64,000 bases of DNA from Streptomyces fulvoviolaceus (GTDB taxonomy: Bacteria; Actinomycetota; Actinomycetes; Streptomycetales; Streptomycetaceae), in NCBI RefSeq assembly GCF_000718165.1, contig NZ_JOEY01000005.1:219440-283439 (forward strand), in the 5' to 3' direction. The notes beneath the pieces were generated by a model, which searched no databases, had not been told where the DNA came from, and saw only the letters and a list, made by a program, of their open reading frames with translations. A program made the position numbers and the translations under genes. Of this stretch, positions 1 through 8,569 are shown one piece after another. The stretch's first letter is position 1. Every line of letters starts with the position of its first letter.

Positions 1-266
1 CGGCCGTCGTGGTCGAGCACGTCGTGCACGGTGACGACGGCGGAGTGGTTGATCCGGGCGGCTGCCCGCGCCTCCGCCCGGGTGCGGGCGAGGAGGATGG
101 CCTGGTCGCTCTCGGAAACATAGAGCGCGGCGGTCAACTCCTTGATCGCGACGGCCCGGTGCAGCACCTCGTCGTGGGCACGCCACACCCGGCCCATGCC
201 GCCCTTGCCTATCGGGTCGGCGAGCCGGTAGCGCCCCGCGAGGAGCAGGCCCTGCATCTGATTCAC
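1..266 (-). CDS. Serine/threonine protein kinase, N-terminal part (cut by window edge)
   Basis: The visible 88 residues are the N-lobe of a Hanks-type serine/threonine kinase. After a short leader comes the glycine-rich loop (GKGGMGRVWRA), then the VAIKEL strand with the ATP-binding lysine, then a helix C-like stretch and a VTVHDVLDHDG segment. I chose the GTG at 266, nine bases before an in-frame ATG at 257; no strong ribosome site separates the two. The rest of the gene lies beyond base 1. It is the last of three kinase-family genes on this strand, and it has intact N-lobe motifs, unlike its degenerate neighbour. Confidence 0.85.
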   Translation of the reverse strand, partial: MNQMQGLLLAGRYRLADPIGKGGMGRVWRAHDEVLHRAVAIKELTAALYVSESDQAILLARTRAEARAAARINHSAVVTVHDVLDHDG

Positions 267-441
267 GTTGCCCCGCAATGCTCTTGACGGGCTCAGACTA
301 AAGACCGGTCTATACCGAGGGGAACCAGGGGGGCGTCAAGGAGACCGCACTGTGACGGTTGTCGCTTCCGCGAAGTGCGGTGAACCTTCGGACCGCGGCC
401 GGCGTCCGGCGAGCCGGTGACCTGGTCGGCCGTCGACCTGA

Positions 442-2973
442 TCAGCCGGTGACCTGGTAGGTCGCCGACGCCTGCTCGTACAGCCGGGTCACCTCGTCGC
501 GCTCCGCCTCCGGGCCGCGCACCTGCACCACGTGGTACTTCCCGTCGATCAGGATCGCGAGGTTGCGCACGAACAGCTCGCGCCCGTCGTCCCCGGTCCA
601 GGTGAACTGCCCCTCGGCCATGCTCCGCGTGCCCACCTGGATCGACTTCAGCCCGGTGGCGGTGGCCCAGCTGGAGTCGCGGTACGGCTGCAGCTCGGGC
701 TCCTTCTCCCGCTGGTACACCATCGGATCGCTGCCGTCCGCGGCCGCGGTGTCCCGGCCCGGCACGACGATGAGCTCGAAGTTGCCCTGCGCGTACACGA
801 CCTGCCCGCGCCCGTTCTCCGGGGAGCGGTCCCAGCCGTTCGCGACGGCGACCTTGAAGCCCGCCTCGTCCGTACGCAGGGTGAAGCCGTCGGCGACCTC
901 GGGTCCGGCGGTCTGTGTCTCGGTGGCCCCGCTCGACTGCGAAGGACTGCTCTCCTGCTGCGGCGGCGAGGTCTGGTCGGGCCGGGGCTCGCTGCTCGCC
1001 TCCGGTGCCTGGCTCGCCTCACCGGCGGTGCCCGTACGGTCCGTGGCGCCGGTGTCGTCCGTGTCGGCCTTCGGCATGAAGAGCATGGCGTACGCGATCA
1101 TCGCGCCCAGCAGGAGCAGGATCACCAGGAGCAGGTTGCGGCCGAGCCTGCGCGGCGAACGGACCTCCTCACGGGCCCGCTTGTGCCGCCCGTGGTGCGC
1201 CGGCAGTGCCGCCTTCCGCCTGCGCACCAGCTCGCCCCGGCGGCGTACGACGGGCAGCCGGCTCGCGTCGACGGGCGGCGCGGCGACGACATGCGCGCCG
1301 GCCTCCGGCTCGGGCGCCGAACGCACCAGCGAACGCAGCCAGCCGCGCAGCTCCTCGAAGTCCAGCCGCTCGGTGGGGTCCTGGCGCAGCAGCGACTCGA
1401 CGACCGGCCTCAGCGGCCCGCACTCCTCCGCGAAGGCGGGCGGCTCGGCGCACACCAGCTGCACCAGCTCCGCGGTCGACTCCTCGGGATACGGCGCATG
1501 CCCCTGTACGGCCCTGAAGAGCAGCGCCCCGAGCGCCCACAGGTCGGTCGCAGGGCCGATCGGCGCCGCCAACTGCCAGTTCTCGTGCACCGGACCGGCC
1601 TGCTCCGGCGCCCACCGCTCGGTCACCGGCCCGACCACCGCCATCCGGGCCTGCCGCGCCCGCTCGGCGGCCAGCGCGGTGGCGGGCCCACGACGCTCGG
1701 GGGCACCGGCGGCGGCCAGCTCGTCCCAGCGGCTGGGGGGCGGGGTGGAGGCATCCCCGGGCATCGCACCCGGCACGGCCGACCCGCCGTTCCCGCCCCC
1801 GCCGAGGGGCAGAGCGGTGCGCGGCGCGGCGCCGTGCCAGGAGGTGGCGCCTACGCCGTAGGGATCGGCTGTCTGCCCCGGGGGCATGCTGCCGGGCGCA
1901 TGCTCCACACCGTTCGCACCGGGATACGGCTGCTGCGCCGAGCCGCCCGGCTGTGCGGCGGGGTCGTCCTCGGAGGCCGGGCGGGCTCCGGGCAGTGCCG
2001 TCCGGCCGCTCTGCTGGGCCTCCTGGACCCGGGCCGCGGCCCGCGCCCCCGCGCGATACGCGGCGATCGCCCCGGCCCGCGCCGCGCGGATGTCCGTACC
2101 GGCGTCGGGGTCCCGGCGGACGAGCGCGGCCGACGCCCCCGCTCCGTTCGCCGTGTCCGCCCCGGCTCCGGGCAGCCCGCCCGAGGCCCGCGCCTCGATC
2201 GCGGCCCGCCGAGCGGCCTCGGCATCGGCCCCTCCGAGCCCGACCGCACCGGTGAAGCCCTGGGCGGCACCGGCCGTCCCGGACGCGGCCACCGTGGCGA
2301 CCGGCGCGTCACCGGGCTCCGCACCTCCGGCACCCCATTCGCCCGCCTCGGCCGGCACCGGGTCGTAACCGCACAGTGCTTCCTCGGCCGCGCCGACCGC
2401 CAGTCCGGTCAGCATCACGCGGCCGTCGTCGCAGACGAGGACCGTGCGGGCGGTGATGTTCCGGTGCACCCAGCCATGGGCGTGCAGCACCCGGAGTGCC
2501 ATGAGGACGTCGGAGGCGACCTCGGCCGCCCGGTACGGCGTCAGCGCCTTCTCGGCGAGCAGCGCCGCCAAGGGCCGCGCGGCCACCAACTCGCTGACGA
2601 TCCACAGCGAACCGCCCTCGGCGAACACGTCGAAGACCTGGTCGAGCCGTGGATGGTCGGGGATGCGCGCCGCGGCCTGAGCGGCCTCGACCGCACGCCG
2701 TACGGCGGGATCACCGGGCCGGCGGGGACCACTGCGCGCCGGAGACCGCCGCACCGCCCGGTCCCGCGGCTCGCGCGGAGTGAACCCGTCGGGCAGACCT
2801 TCCGCGTCGAGCACCTCCGCCTCGACGACCTCCGGCAACGGCACCTGCCTGACCAGGACTTCCTGTCCGCTGTAGGTGTCGAAGGCGCGGGCCTCGGTGA
2901 GTTCGTACTCGTCGGACGGCGGCAACGGCAGGCGGTAGCGGTCGGCGAGCACCCGACCCGCGTAGTCGTCCAC
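442..2973 (-). CDS. Membrane-anchored pseudokinase of the Hanks family
   Basis: An 843-residue kinase-fold protein in which every catalytic position I can align is substituted. The VAIK lysine is Arg42, the HRDxKxxN loop reads HRNITART (about residues 170-177), and DFG is TGL. A very long Ala/Gly/Pro-rich insert follows, then the C-lobe with DLWALGALL and PYPEES. A basic stretch leads to a single membrane helix (NLLLVILLLLGAMIAYAMLF). The C-terminal extracytoplasmic domain resembles the sensor-like tail of the neighbouring kinase. The GTG start at 2973 is preceded by GGGGGAGG; an upstream in-frame ATG at 3063 lacks such a site. It probably has a scaffolding or regulatory role in the kinase cluster, which is inference. 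Confidence 0.85.
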   Translation of the reverse strand: MDDYAGRVLADRYRLPLPPSDEYELTEARAFDTYSGQEVLVRQVPLPEVVEAEVLDAEGLPDGFTPREPRDRAVRRSPARSGPRRPGDPAVRRAVEAAQAAARIPDHPRLDQVFDVFAEGGSLWIVSELVAARPLAALLAEKALTPYRAAEVASDVLMALRVLHAHGWVHRNITARTVLVCDDGRVMLTGLAVGAAEEALCGYDPVPAEAGEWGAGGAEPGDAPVATVAASGTAGAAQGFTGAVGLGGADAEAARRAAIEARASGGLPGAGADTANGAGASAALVRRDPDAGTDIRAARAGAIAAYRAGARAAARVQEAQQSGRTALPGARPASEDDPAAQPGGSAQQPYPGANGVEHAPGSMPPGQTADPYGVGATSWHGAAPRTALPLGGGGNGGSAVPGAMPGDASTPPPSRWDELAAAGAPERRGPATALAAERARQARMAVVGPVTERWAPEQAGPVHENWQLAAPIGPATDLWALGALLFRAVQGHAPYPEESTAELVQLVCAEPPAFAEECGPLRPVVESLLRQDPTERLDFEELRGWLRSLVRSAPEPEAGAHVVAAPPVDASRLPVVRRRGELVRRRKAALPAHHGRHKRAREEVRSPRRLGRNLLLVILLLLGAMIAYAMLFMPKADTDDTGATDRTGTAGEASQAPEASSEPRPDQTSPPQQESSPSQSSGATETQTAGPEVADGFTLRTDEAGFKVAVANGWDRSPENGRGQVVYAQGNFELIVVPGRDTAAADGSDPMVYQREKEPELQPYRDSSWATATGLKSIQVGTRSMAEGQFTWTGDDGRELFVRNLAILIDGKYHVVQVRGPEAERDEVTRLYEQASATYQVTG

Positions 2974-3125
2974 ATTGCCTCCCCCGGCCGCCCGGTCGGT
3001 CAATTCCGTTCGCCTTACGGGCCGTTCCGCACACATACCTGGATGCGTACGGTCCGCAAGCACTCACGATACGTGCCGGAGGCAACCCGCAAAGAGGGGA
3101 TGCCAGATCTCACGGCATCGGGTCG

Positions 3126-5216
3126 TCACGACTTGGGTTCGAAGGTCTGTGCCAGCGTCTGCCAGGTGTCCTTGCGCAGTTCAGTGCCCCAATTCGCGGC
3201 TTTCGCCGTGTACATCAGGGCATATCCGAGTTGGTCGTCGACGACGAACCCCCGGTCGATGGTCCGGTACTTCGTCCCGCTCTCGGTGTAGGTGAACTCC
3301 CAGTCGGCCGTGTTCCAGCCCCGGTAGTCCACCTTCTCTATTCGGATCTTCTTGTACTGGGAGCGCGACATGTACCGCTCCTGGTTCTCCCAGTCCGCCA
3401 CCGGGTCGCCCTGCGGCGTGGACGTCCAGGCCACGAGCAGCTTCTGCCCGTCGGGCCCGGCGAAACGGTCCCCGGCCGACCCCGTCGACTGGTACTTCCA
3501 CCCCTCGGGCAGCCCGATCGAGTACCCCTGGCTCCCCTTGTACGTCGAGGCCACCGCGCTGTCGTCGACGGAGTCGGCGGAACCGGACGCGGTCGCCTCG
3601 GCGCCCGGCTTGTTCCCGGACGTCGAACCGGACGTCGAACCGGACGTCGAACCGGACGTGCCGGACGAGGCCGTGGCACCGTCCGTCCCCGTGCCGCCGC
3701 TCTCGTCCTCCTTGGTGTCGGCGCTCTCGCTCGCACCCGCCGTCACCTTGGTACCGCCGCTCTTCGCGCCGTCGGTGCCGCCGTCGTCGCCGAGCGTGAG
3801 GGCCAGCACGGTGCCGATCACGGCGAGCGCCACGACCACCGCGATGATCACCAGCGTCCGCCGCGGCACCACATCGGTGAGCGGCGCCCTGGGCACGGGC
3901 CGCGGCGGCAGATCCGGCGGCGTCATCACGGGCCACCCCGAACTCCGGCCACCCGCAGCCGAGTCGGCCGCCTGAGCACCCTGCGCGCCCTGCGAACCAG
4001 CGGTCCCGGTCGAGGCCGACTCCGTCGGCACCTTCGCCTCGGGCTTCGCCCCGGCGTTCGCCCCAGCCTTAGCCCCGGCGGAGGCCGCACCCGCGGAACC
4101 CGGGACGGCCGTACGGCCGTCGGACCCCGAAGTGGCCGTACCACCCTCGGACCCCGGAGTAGCCGTACCGCTCCCGGACTTGGTGCGGGCGGCAGCCGCG
4201 GAGGTGCCCACCGCCCCGGCCGCCTTCCGCACGGAACGCAGCGCACCGCGCAACCGCTCCCCGCCCTCGGAACCACCCCGGTCCGCACGCTCGTCCGGCT
4301 GCGCCGGCAACGGCACGACCTTCGTCGCGTCCGCCGGCGGCTCCGGCTCGGCCTCCTTCGGCTCGGGCGCGTGGATCACCGCCTGGAGCATCGTCCGTGC
4401 GCCCGCGTCGTCGAGCCGCTTGACGGGATCCTTGGTGAGCAGGCCGTAGATGACGTCCTTCAACGGCCCCGCGTTCTTCGGCTCCTCCAGCGGCTCGGTC
4501 ATCACCGCCGTGAGCGTCGCGATCGCGGACCCCTTGTCGTACGGCGGGGCGCCCTCGACCGACGCGTACAGCAGTCCCCCGAGCGACCACAGGTCGGCCG
4601 CCGGGCCCGGCTTGTGCCCACGGGCCCGCTCCGGGGAGATGTAGGAGGGCGCGCCGACGAGCATGCCGGTGGAGGTGATGGAAGGGTCGCCCTCGACCTG
4701 GGCGATGCCGAAGTCGGTGAGCACGACCCGGCCGTCCTCGGAGATCAGCACGTTGGACGGCTTCACGTCGCGGTGCAGGATGCCCTCGCGGTGCGCGGAC
4801 CGGAGCACGTCGAGTATCGCCAGGCCGACCTCGGCCGCCCGCTTCGGTTCGAGGAGGCCGTCCTCCCGGATGACCTCGGCGAGCGACTTGCCCTCGACGA
4901 GTTCCATCACGATCCACGGCCGGTCGTCCTCGTCGACCACGTCGAAGACGGTGACCGCGCTGTTGTTGCGGATCCGCGCGATCGCCTTGGCCTCACGCAA
5001 CGTGCGCGTGATCAGCCGGCGTTTCTCGTCCTCGTCGATGCTGGACGGGAACCGCAGCTCCTTGACGGCGACCGTCCTGCCCAGGGTCTCGTCCTCGGCA
5101 CGCCACACCGTGCCCATGCCGCCGCGGCCGAGCACTTCTCCCAGCCGGTACCGACCGGCGAGGAGACGATCGCTCTTGTCCTGCCGGGATGCTCCCGCCC
5201 GCTCCGCCTCCGACAT
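3126..5216 (-). CDS. Serine/threonine protein kinase, single-pass membrane receptor type
   Basis: A 696-residue active-looking kinase. It has the glycine loop GRGGMGTVWRA, VAVKEL (Lys52), HRDVKPSN, DFG and a SYISPERARG activation/P+1 segment. After the kinase domain comes a long low-complexity Ala/Gly/Ser/Thr linker, then a membrane helix (about VIIAVVVALAVIGTVLALTL), a Gly/Ser/Thr-rich extracellular stalk and a globular C-terminal domain. There are no PASTA repeats, so it is not a PknB-type muropeptide sensor. The ATG at 5216 has GAGGGGA just upstream; an ATG at 5228 is the alternative. It lies 152 bp upstream of the pseudokinase gene, and the similar extracellular tails suggest related ligands or partners. 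Confidence 0.9.
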   Translation of the reverse strand: MSEAERAGASRQDKSDRLLAGRYRLGEVLGRGGMGTVWRAEDETLGRTVAVKELRFPSSIDEDEKRRLITRTLREAKAIARIRNNSAVTVFDVVDEDDRPWIVMELVEGKSLAEVIREDGLLEPKRAAEVGLAILDVLRSAHREGILHRDVKPSNVLISEDGRVVLTDFGIAQVEGDPSITSTGMLVGAPSYISPERARGHKPGPAADLWSLGGLLYASVEGAPPYDKGSAIATLTAVMTEPLEEPKNAGPLKDVIYGLLTKDPVKRLDDAGARTMLQAVIHAPEPKEAEPEPPADATKVVPLPAQPDERADRGGSEGGERLRGALRSVRKAAGAVGTSAAAARTKSGSGTATPGSEGGTATSGSDGRTAVPGSAGAASAGAKAGANAGAKPEAKVPTESASTGTAGSQGAQGAQAADSAAGGRSSGWPVMTPPDLPPRPVPRAPLTDVVPRRTLVIIAVVVALAVIGTVLALTLGDDGGTDGAKSGGTKVTAGASESADTKEDESGGTGTDGATASSGTSGSTSGSTSGSTSGNKPGAEATASGSADSVDDSAVASTYKGSQGYSIGLPEGWKYQSTGSAGDRFAGPDGQKLLVAWTSTPQGDPVADWENQERYMSRSQYKKIRIEKVDYRGWNTADWEFTYTESGTKYRTIDRGFVVDDQLGYALMYTAKAANWGTELRKDTWQTLAQTFEPKS
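3616..3660. repeat. 12-bp tandem repeat in kinase stalk
   Basis: Three perfect copies and a partial fourth of CCGGACGTCGAA. On the coding (minus) strand they give the repeated tetrapeptide STSG in the extracellular stalk of the kinase. Such perfect repeats can expand or contract by slippage, changing stalk length without breaking the frame. Confidence 0.8.
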
Positions 5217-5432
5217 GCGTCCCCTCATGCAACCCGCCCTGACAGAGCCTTCATTGTCCCTCACCCGACAAGTGCCCGATGCCCCGGGTGCCCCTGACAC
5301 CGCCGCGACCGCCGCACGGGTCCCACGCGGCGCAGGCGCTCTCCGGCGCCGCGGCGCCCACACCCCCGGGGACCGGATGAAGCTTCCGTTCCGCGGCCCT
5401 GCATGATGGGCCGCGACAGAGGAGGACCCGCG

Positions 5433-6476
5433 ATGCCGCCGCTTAGGACACTACTGGCCGTACCTGTGTCCCTGGCCCTCCTCGCCCTGACCCCGACCGC
5501 CTCGTCGGCACCCTCGGACCCGCCCACGGACGCGATCCTTCCGCTGCTGGTCACCCGGGGTGACGCACCCGCCGCGGCCCTGCTGGCCCGCGAGGAGACC
5601 GGCACCCGCTACGCCGATGCGGGGAAGGGAATCGCCCGCGCCGACCACTTCCGCGCCGGCAGCATCACCAAGACCTTCATCGCGACGGTCGTCCTCCAAC
5701 TGGCCGCCGAACACCGTCTGAAGCTGTCCGACACCGTGGAGCAGCACCTGCCCGGCCTCGTACGCGGAGCGGGCAACGACGGCCGCACGATGACCCTGCG
5801 CGCCCTGCTCACCCACACCAGCGGCCTGAACGACTTCACCGTGGACACCAAGGGCGTGGTCCCCCTCTCCCCGCTTCAGGCCGTACGCATCGCACTCACC
5901 CACCCTCCGGCCGGCCCCGGCCGCTATTACTACTCGAACACCAACTACGTGCTGCTCGGCCTGGTCATCAAGCAGGTGACCGGTCGCACCTACGCCACCG
6001 AGGCCGAGCGGCGCATCGTCGCTCCGCTGGGTCTGACGGGCACCGCCTTTCCTGGTTCGCGCACTTCTCTCCCCTCCCCGCACGGCCGCGCCTACGCCGC
6101 CGACGGAACCGATGTCACCGAGCTCGACCCGCGGGTGGCCGGAGCCGCGGGCGAGCTGGTGACCACGCTCGCCGACCTGGACCGCTTCTACGCGGCGCTG
6201 CTCGGCGGCCGGCTCCTGCCCTCGCGCTGGCTGCGCGAGATGCGCGACACCCAGGCCACACACGGCTTGTACGGCATGGGCCTGTTCCCGGTGAAGCTGC
6301 CGTGCGGCACCACGGTGTGGGGGCACAACGGCCGTATCGCCGGCAGCTACGTGCGCACCGCGGCCACCGTCGACGGCCGTCGCGTCCTCACCTTCCGCGT
6401 GAACACGACGGACATAGCAGACCCCGACCTCGAACCGGCCCTGCTCGCCGCCGAGTTCTGCCCCCGCACCTCGTAG
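5433..6476 (+). CDS. Secreted serine hydrolase, class C beta-lactamase/DD-peptidase family
   Basis: A 347-residue protein with an N-terminal signal peptide (hydrophobic LLAVPVSLALLALTP, then ASSA). It carries the three active-site motifs of the penicillin-binding serine hydrolase family: SITK (SxxK), YSN (YxN) and HNG (HxG). The likely substrates are D-alanyl peptides or esters outside the cell; the exact substrate cannot be read from sequence. The ATG at 5433 sits behind AGAGGAGG, which excludes the ATG ten codons upstream. It is transcribed divergently from the kinase upstream and convergently with glpD. Confidence 0.85.
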   Translation: MPPLRTLLAVPVSLALLALTPTASSAPSDPPTDAILPLLVTRGDAPAAALLAREETGTRYADAGKGIARADHFRAGSITKTFIATVVLQLAAEHRLKLSDTVEQHLPGLVRGAGNDGRTMTLRALLTHTSGLNDFTVDTKGVVPLSPLQAVRIALTHPPAGPGRYYYSNTNYVLLGLVIKQVTGRTYATEAERRIVAPLGLTGTAFPGSRTSLPSPHGRAYAADGTDVTELDPRVAGAAGELVTTLADLDRFYAALLGGRLLPSRWLREMRDTQATHGLYGMGLFPVKLPCGTTVWGHNGRIAGSYVRTAATVDGRRVLTFRVNTTDIADPDLEPALLAAEFCPRTS

Positions 6477-6554
6477 AACGGACGGGTTCCGAACGAAGAT
6501 CCCGGTTCGCGACACTCGTTCGAGTGATAGCGATGCCGAGCGAGGCCCGGAGAC

Positions 6555-8261
6555 CTACAACGGCACGATGTCCGGCGCCCCCAACCGCGCCGCATCCGCC
6601 GTCAGGTCGTCGGGCTGCCGCTGCGACTCCCGCTCCGCCTCCACCCGCTTCTCGTAGTGCTCGACCTCGCGCTCGATCTGGTCCTTGTCCCAGCCGAGCA
6701 CCGGCGCCATCAGCTCGGCGGCCTCGCGGGCGCTGCGCGTGCCCCGGTCAAAGGTCTCGATGGAGATGCGGGTGCGCCGGGTCAGCACGTCGTCCAGGTG
6801 CCGCGCCCCCTCGTGCGAGGCGGCGTACACGACCTCGGCGCGCAGATAGTCGTCGGCGGCCTGCAGGGGCTCGCCCAGCGAGGTGTCCGCGGCGACGAGG
6901 TCGAGGACCTCCTCCGCGAGCGCGCCGTACCGATTCAGCAGATGCTCCACGCGCACCACATGGAGGCCGGTGCGGGCGGCGATCCGCGCCCGCGCGTTCC
7001 ACAGGGCCCGGTACCCCTCGGCGCCCAGCAGCGGCACGTCCTCCGTCACACACTCGGCGACCCGCATGTCGAGCCCGTGCACCGCCTCGTCCACCGCGTC
7101 CTTGGCCATCACCCGGTAGGTCGTGTACTTGCCGCCCGCCACGACGACGAGCCCCGGCGCGGGGTGCGCCACGGTGTGCTCGCGCGACAGCTTGCTGGTG
7201 GCGTCCGACTCACCGGCGAGCAGCGGACGCAGACCCGCGTACACGCCCTGGACGTCGTCCCGCGTGAGCGGCAGCGCGAGCACGGAGTTCACGTGCTCCA
7301 GCAGGTAGTCGATGTCCGCGCTGGAGGCGGCGGGGTGCGCCTTGTCGAGGTCCCAGTCGGTGTCGGTGGTGCCGATGATCCAGTGCCGGCCCCACGGGAT
7401 GACGAAGAGCACGGACTTCTCGGTGCGCAGGATCAGCCCGGTCGAGGAGTTGATGCGGTCCTTGGGTACGACCAGGTGGATGCCCTTGGACGCGCGGACG
7501 TGGAACTGTCCCCGCTCCCCGACCATCGCCTGGGTGTCGTCGGTCCACACGCCGGTCGCGTTCACGACCTGCTTGGCGCGGATCTCGTACTCCCCGCCCG
7601 CTTCGACGTCCTGCACGCGCGCGCCGACGACGCGTTCGCCCTCGCGCAGGAAACCGGTCACGCGCGCGCGGTTGGCGGTCTTCGCGCCGTACGCCGCCGC
7701 CGTGCGCACGAGTGTCGCCACGAAACGGGCGTCGTCCATCTGGGCGTCGTAGTACTGCAACGCGCCGACCAGCGCGTCCTTCTTCAAGGCGGGGGCGACA
7801 CGCAGGGCGTGACGGCGGCTCAGGTGCCGGTGCACCGGCAGACCCCGACCATGCCCGCGGGCCATCGACATCGCGTCGTAGAGCGCGACGCCCGAGCCGG
7901 CGTACAGGCGCTCCCAGCCCTTGTGCTGCAAGGGGTACAGGAAGGGCACCGGCTTCACCAGATGCGGAGCCAGCCGCTCCAGCAACAGCCCACGCTCCTT
8001 CAACGCCTCCCGTACGAGCGTGAAGTCGAGCATTTCGAGATAGCGCAGGCCGCCGTGGATCAGCTTGCTGGACCTGCTCGACGTGCCCGACGCCCAGTCA
8101 CGCGCCTCGACCAGCCCCACGGACAGGCCCCGGGTCACGGCGTCGAGCGCGGTGCCGGCACCGACCACGCCGGCGCCCACCACCAGCACGTCCAGTTCGC
8201 GCTCGGCCATTGCTGCGAGTGACTCGGCTCGTTGCGCCGGCCCCAGTGCCGCTGTCCTCAT
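6555..8261 (-). CDS. glpD: Glycerol-3-phosphate dehydrogenase (FAD-dependent)
   Basis: A 568-residue flavoprotein that oxidises sn-glycerol-3-phosphate to dihydroxyacetone phosphate and passes electrons to the respiratory chain at the membrane. The dinucleotide motif VVGAGVVGAGTALDA is near the N-terminus, followed by the family segment SSRSSKLIHGGLRYLE, and PWGRHWIIGTTDTDWD occurs mid-protein; a C-terminal helical domain completes the usual length. The ATG at 8261 follows GGGAGG. No glycerol kinase or facilitator gene is adjacent, so it stands as a single gene here. Confidence 0.95.
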   Translation of the reverse strand: MRTAALGPAQRAESLAAMAERELDVLVVGAGVVGAGTALDAVTRGLSVGLVEARDWASGTSSRSSKLIHGGLRYLEMLDFTLVREALKERGLLLERLAPHLVKPVPFLYPLQHKGWERLYAGSGVALYDAMSMARGHGRGLPVHRHLSRRHALRVAPALKKDALVGALQYYDAQMDDARFVATLVRTAAAYGAKTANRARVTGFLREGERVVGARVQDVEAGGEYEIRAKQVVNATGVWTDDTQAMVGERGQFHVRASKGIHLVVPKDRINSSTGLILRTEKSVLFVIPWGRHWIIGTTDTDWDLDKAHPAASSADIDYLLEHVNSVLALPLTRDDVQGVYAGLRPLLAGESDATSKLSREHTVAHPAPGLVVVAGGKYTTYRVMAKDAVDEAVHGLDMRVAECVTEDVPLLGAEGYRALWNARARIAARTGLHVVRVEHLLNRYGALAEEVLDLVAADTSLGEPLQAADDYLRAEVVYAASHEGARHLDDVLTRRTRISIETFDRGTRSAREAAELMAPVLGWDKDQIEREVEHYEKRVEAERESQRQPDDLTADAARLGAPDIVPL

Positions 8262-8569
8262 CGCTGCCTCCCGCTGTCGGTCACGCCGGTTCACCCTTGA
8301 GGGGTGGCCCGGTCCGTATCCCCCATGCCCAAATTCTGACCGGCTTGCCCGACTTCAGCCACCAGTCGCCCCCAGCCTGTGGACAACTTTCACGGAAACG
8401 TAGGCCAGAGCTCACCGCCCCCAGAGCTCACGGACCCACAAAAAGACACACGGAACCAATCCCGTATTTCGGTCATATTTACTCCTAGTCTGACATTGCG
8501 CTCGCCCGTCCTGTCCACAGGGCTTGCGCACCTGTCCCGCTTCGGTTACTGGGAAGGACGGTCCACGCC
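8262..8569. other. 308-bp divergent intergenic region
   Basis: Lies between the starts of glpD (minus strand) and the dehydrogenase-like gene (plus strand), so it must hold both promoters. It has a locally AT-richer stretch around 8445-8500. I could not identify convincing operator palindromes, an RNA gene or a small coding frame in it. Confidence 0.5.

Noticed and set aside
302..311. Palindrome AGACCGGTCT upstream of the first kinase
   Set aside because: Only 10 bp, easily expected by chance in this GC content, and the nearby promoter hexamers have poor spacing (19 bp).
532..3291. A 919-codon open frame on the plus strand
   Set aside because: Antisense shadow of the pseudokinase gene; low-complexity composition and no ribosome site or domain.
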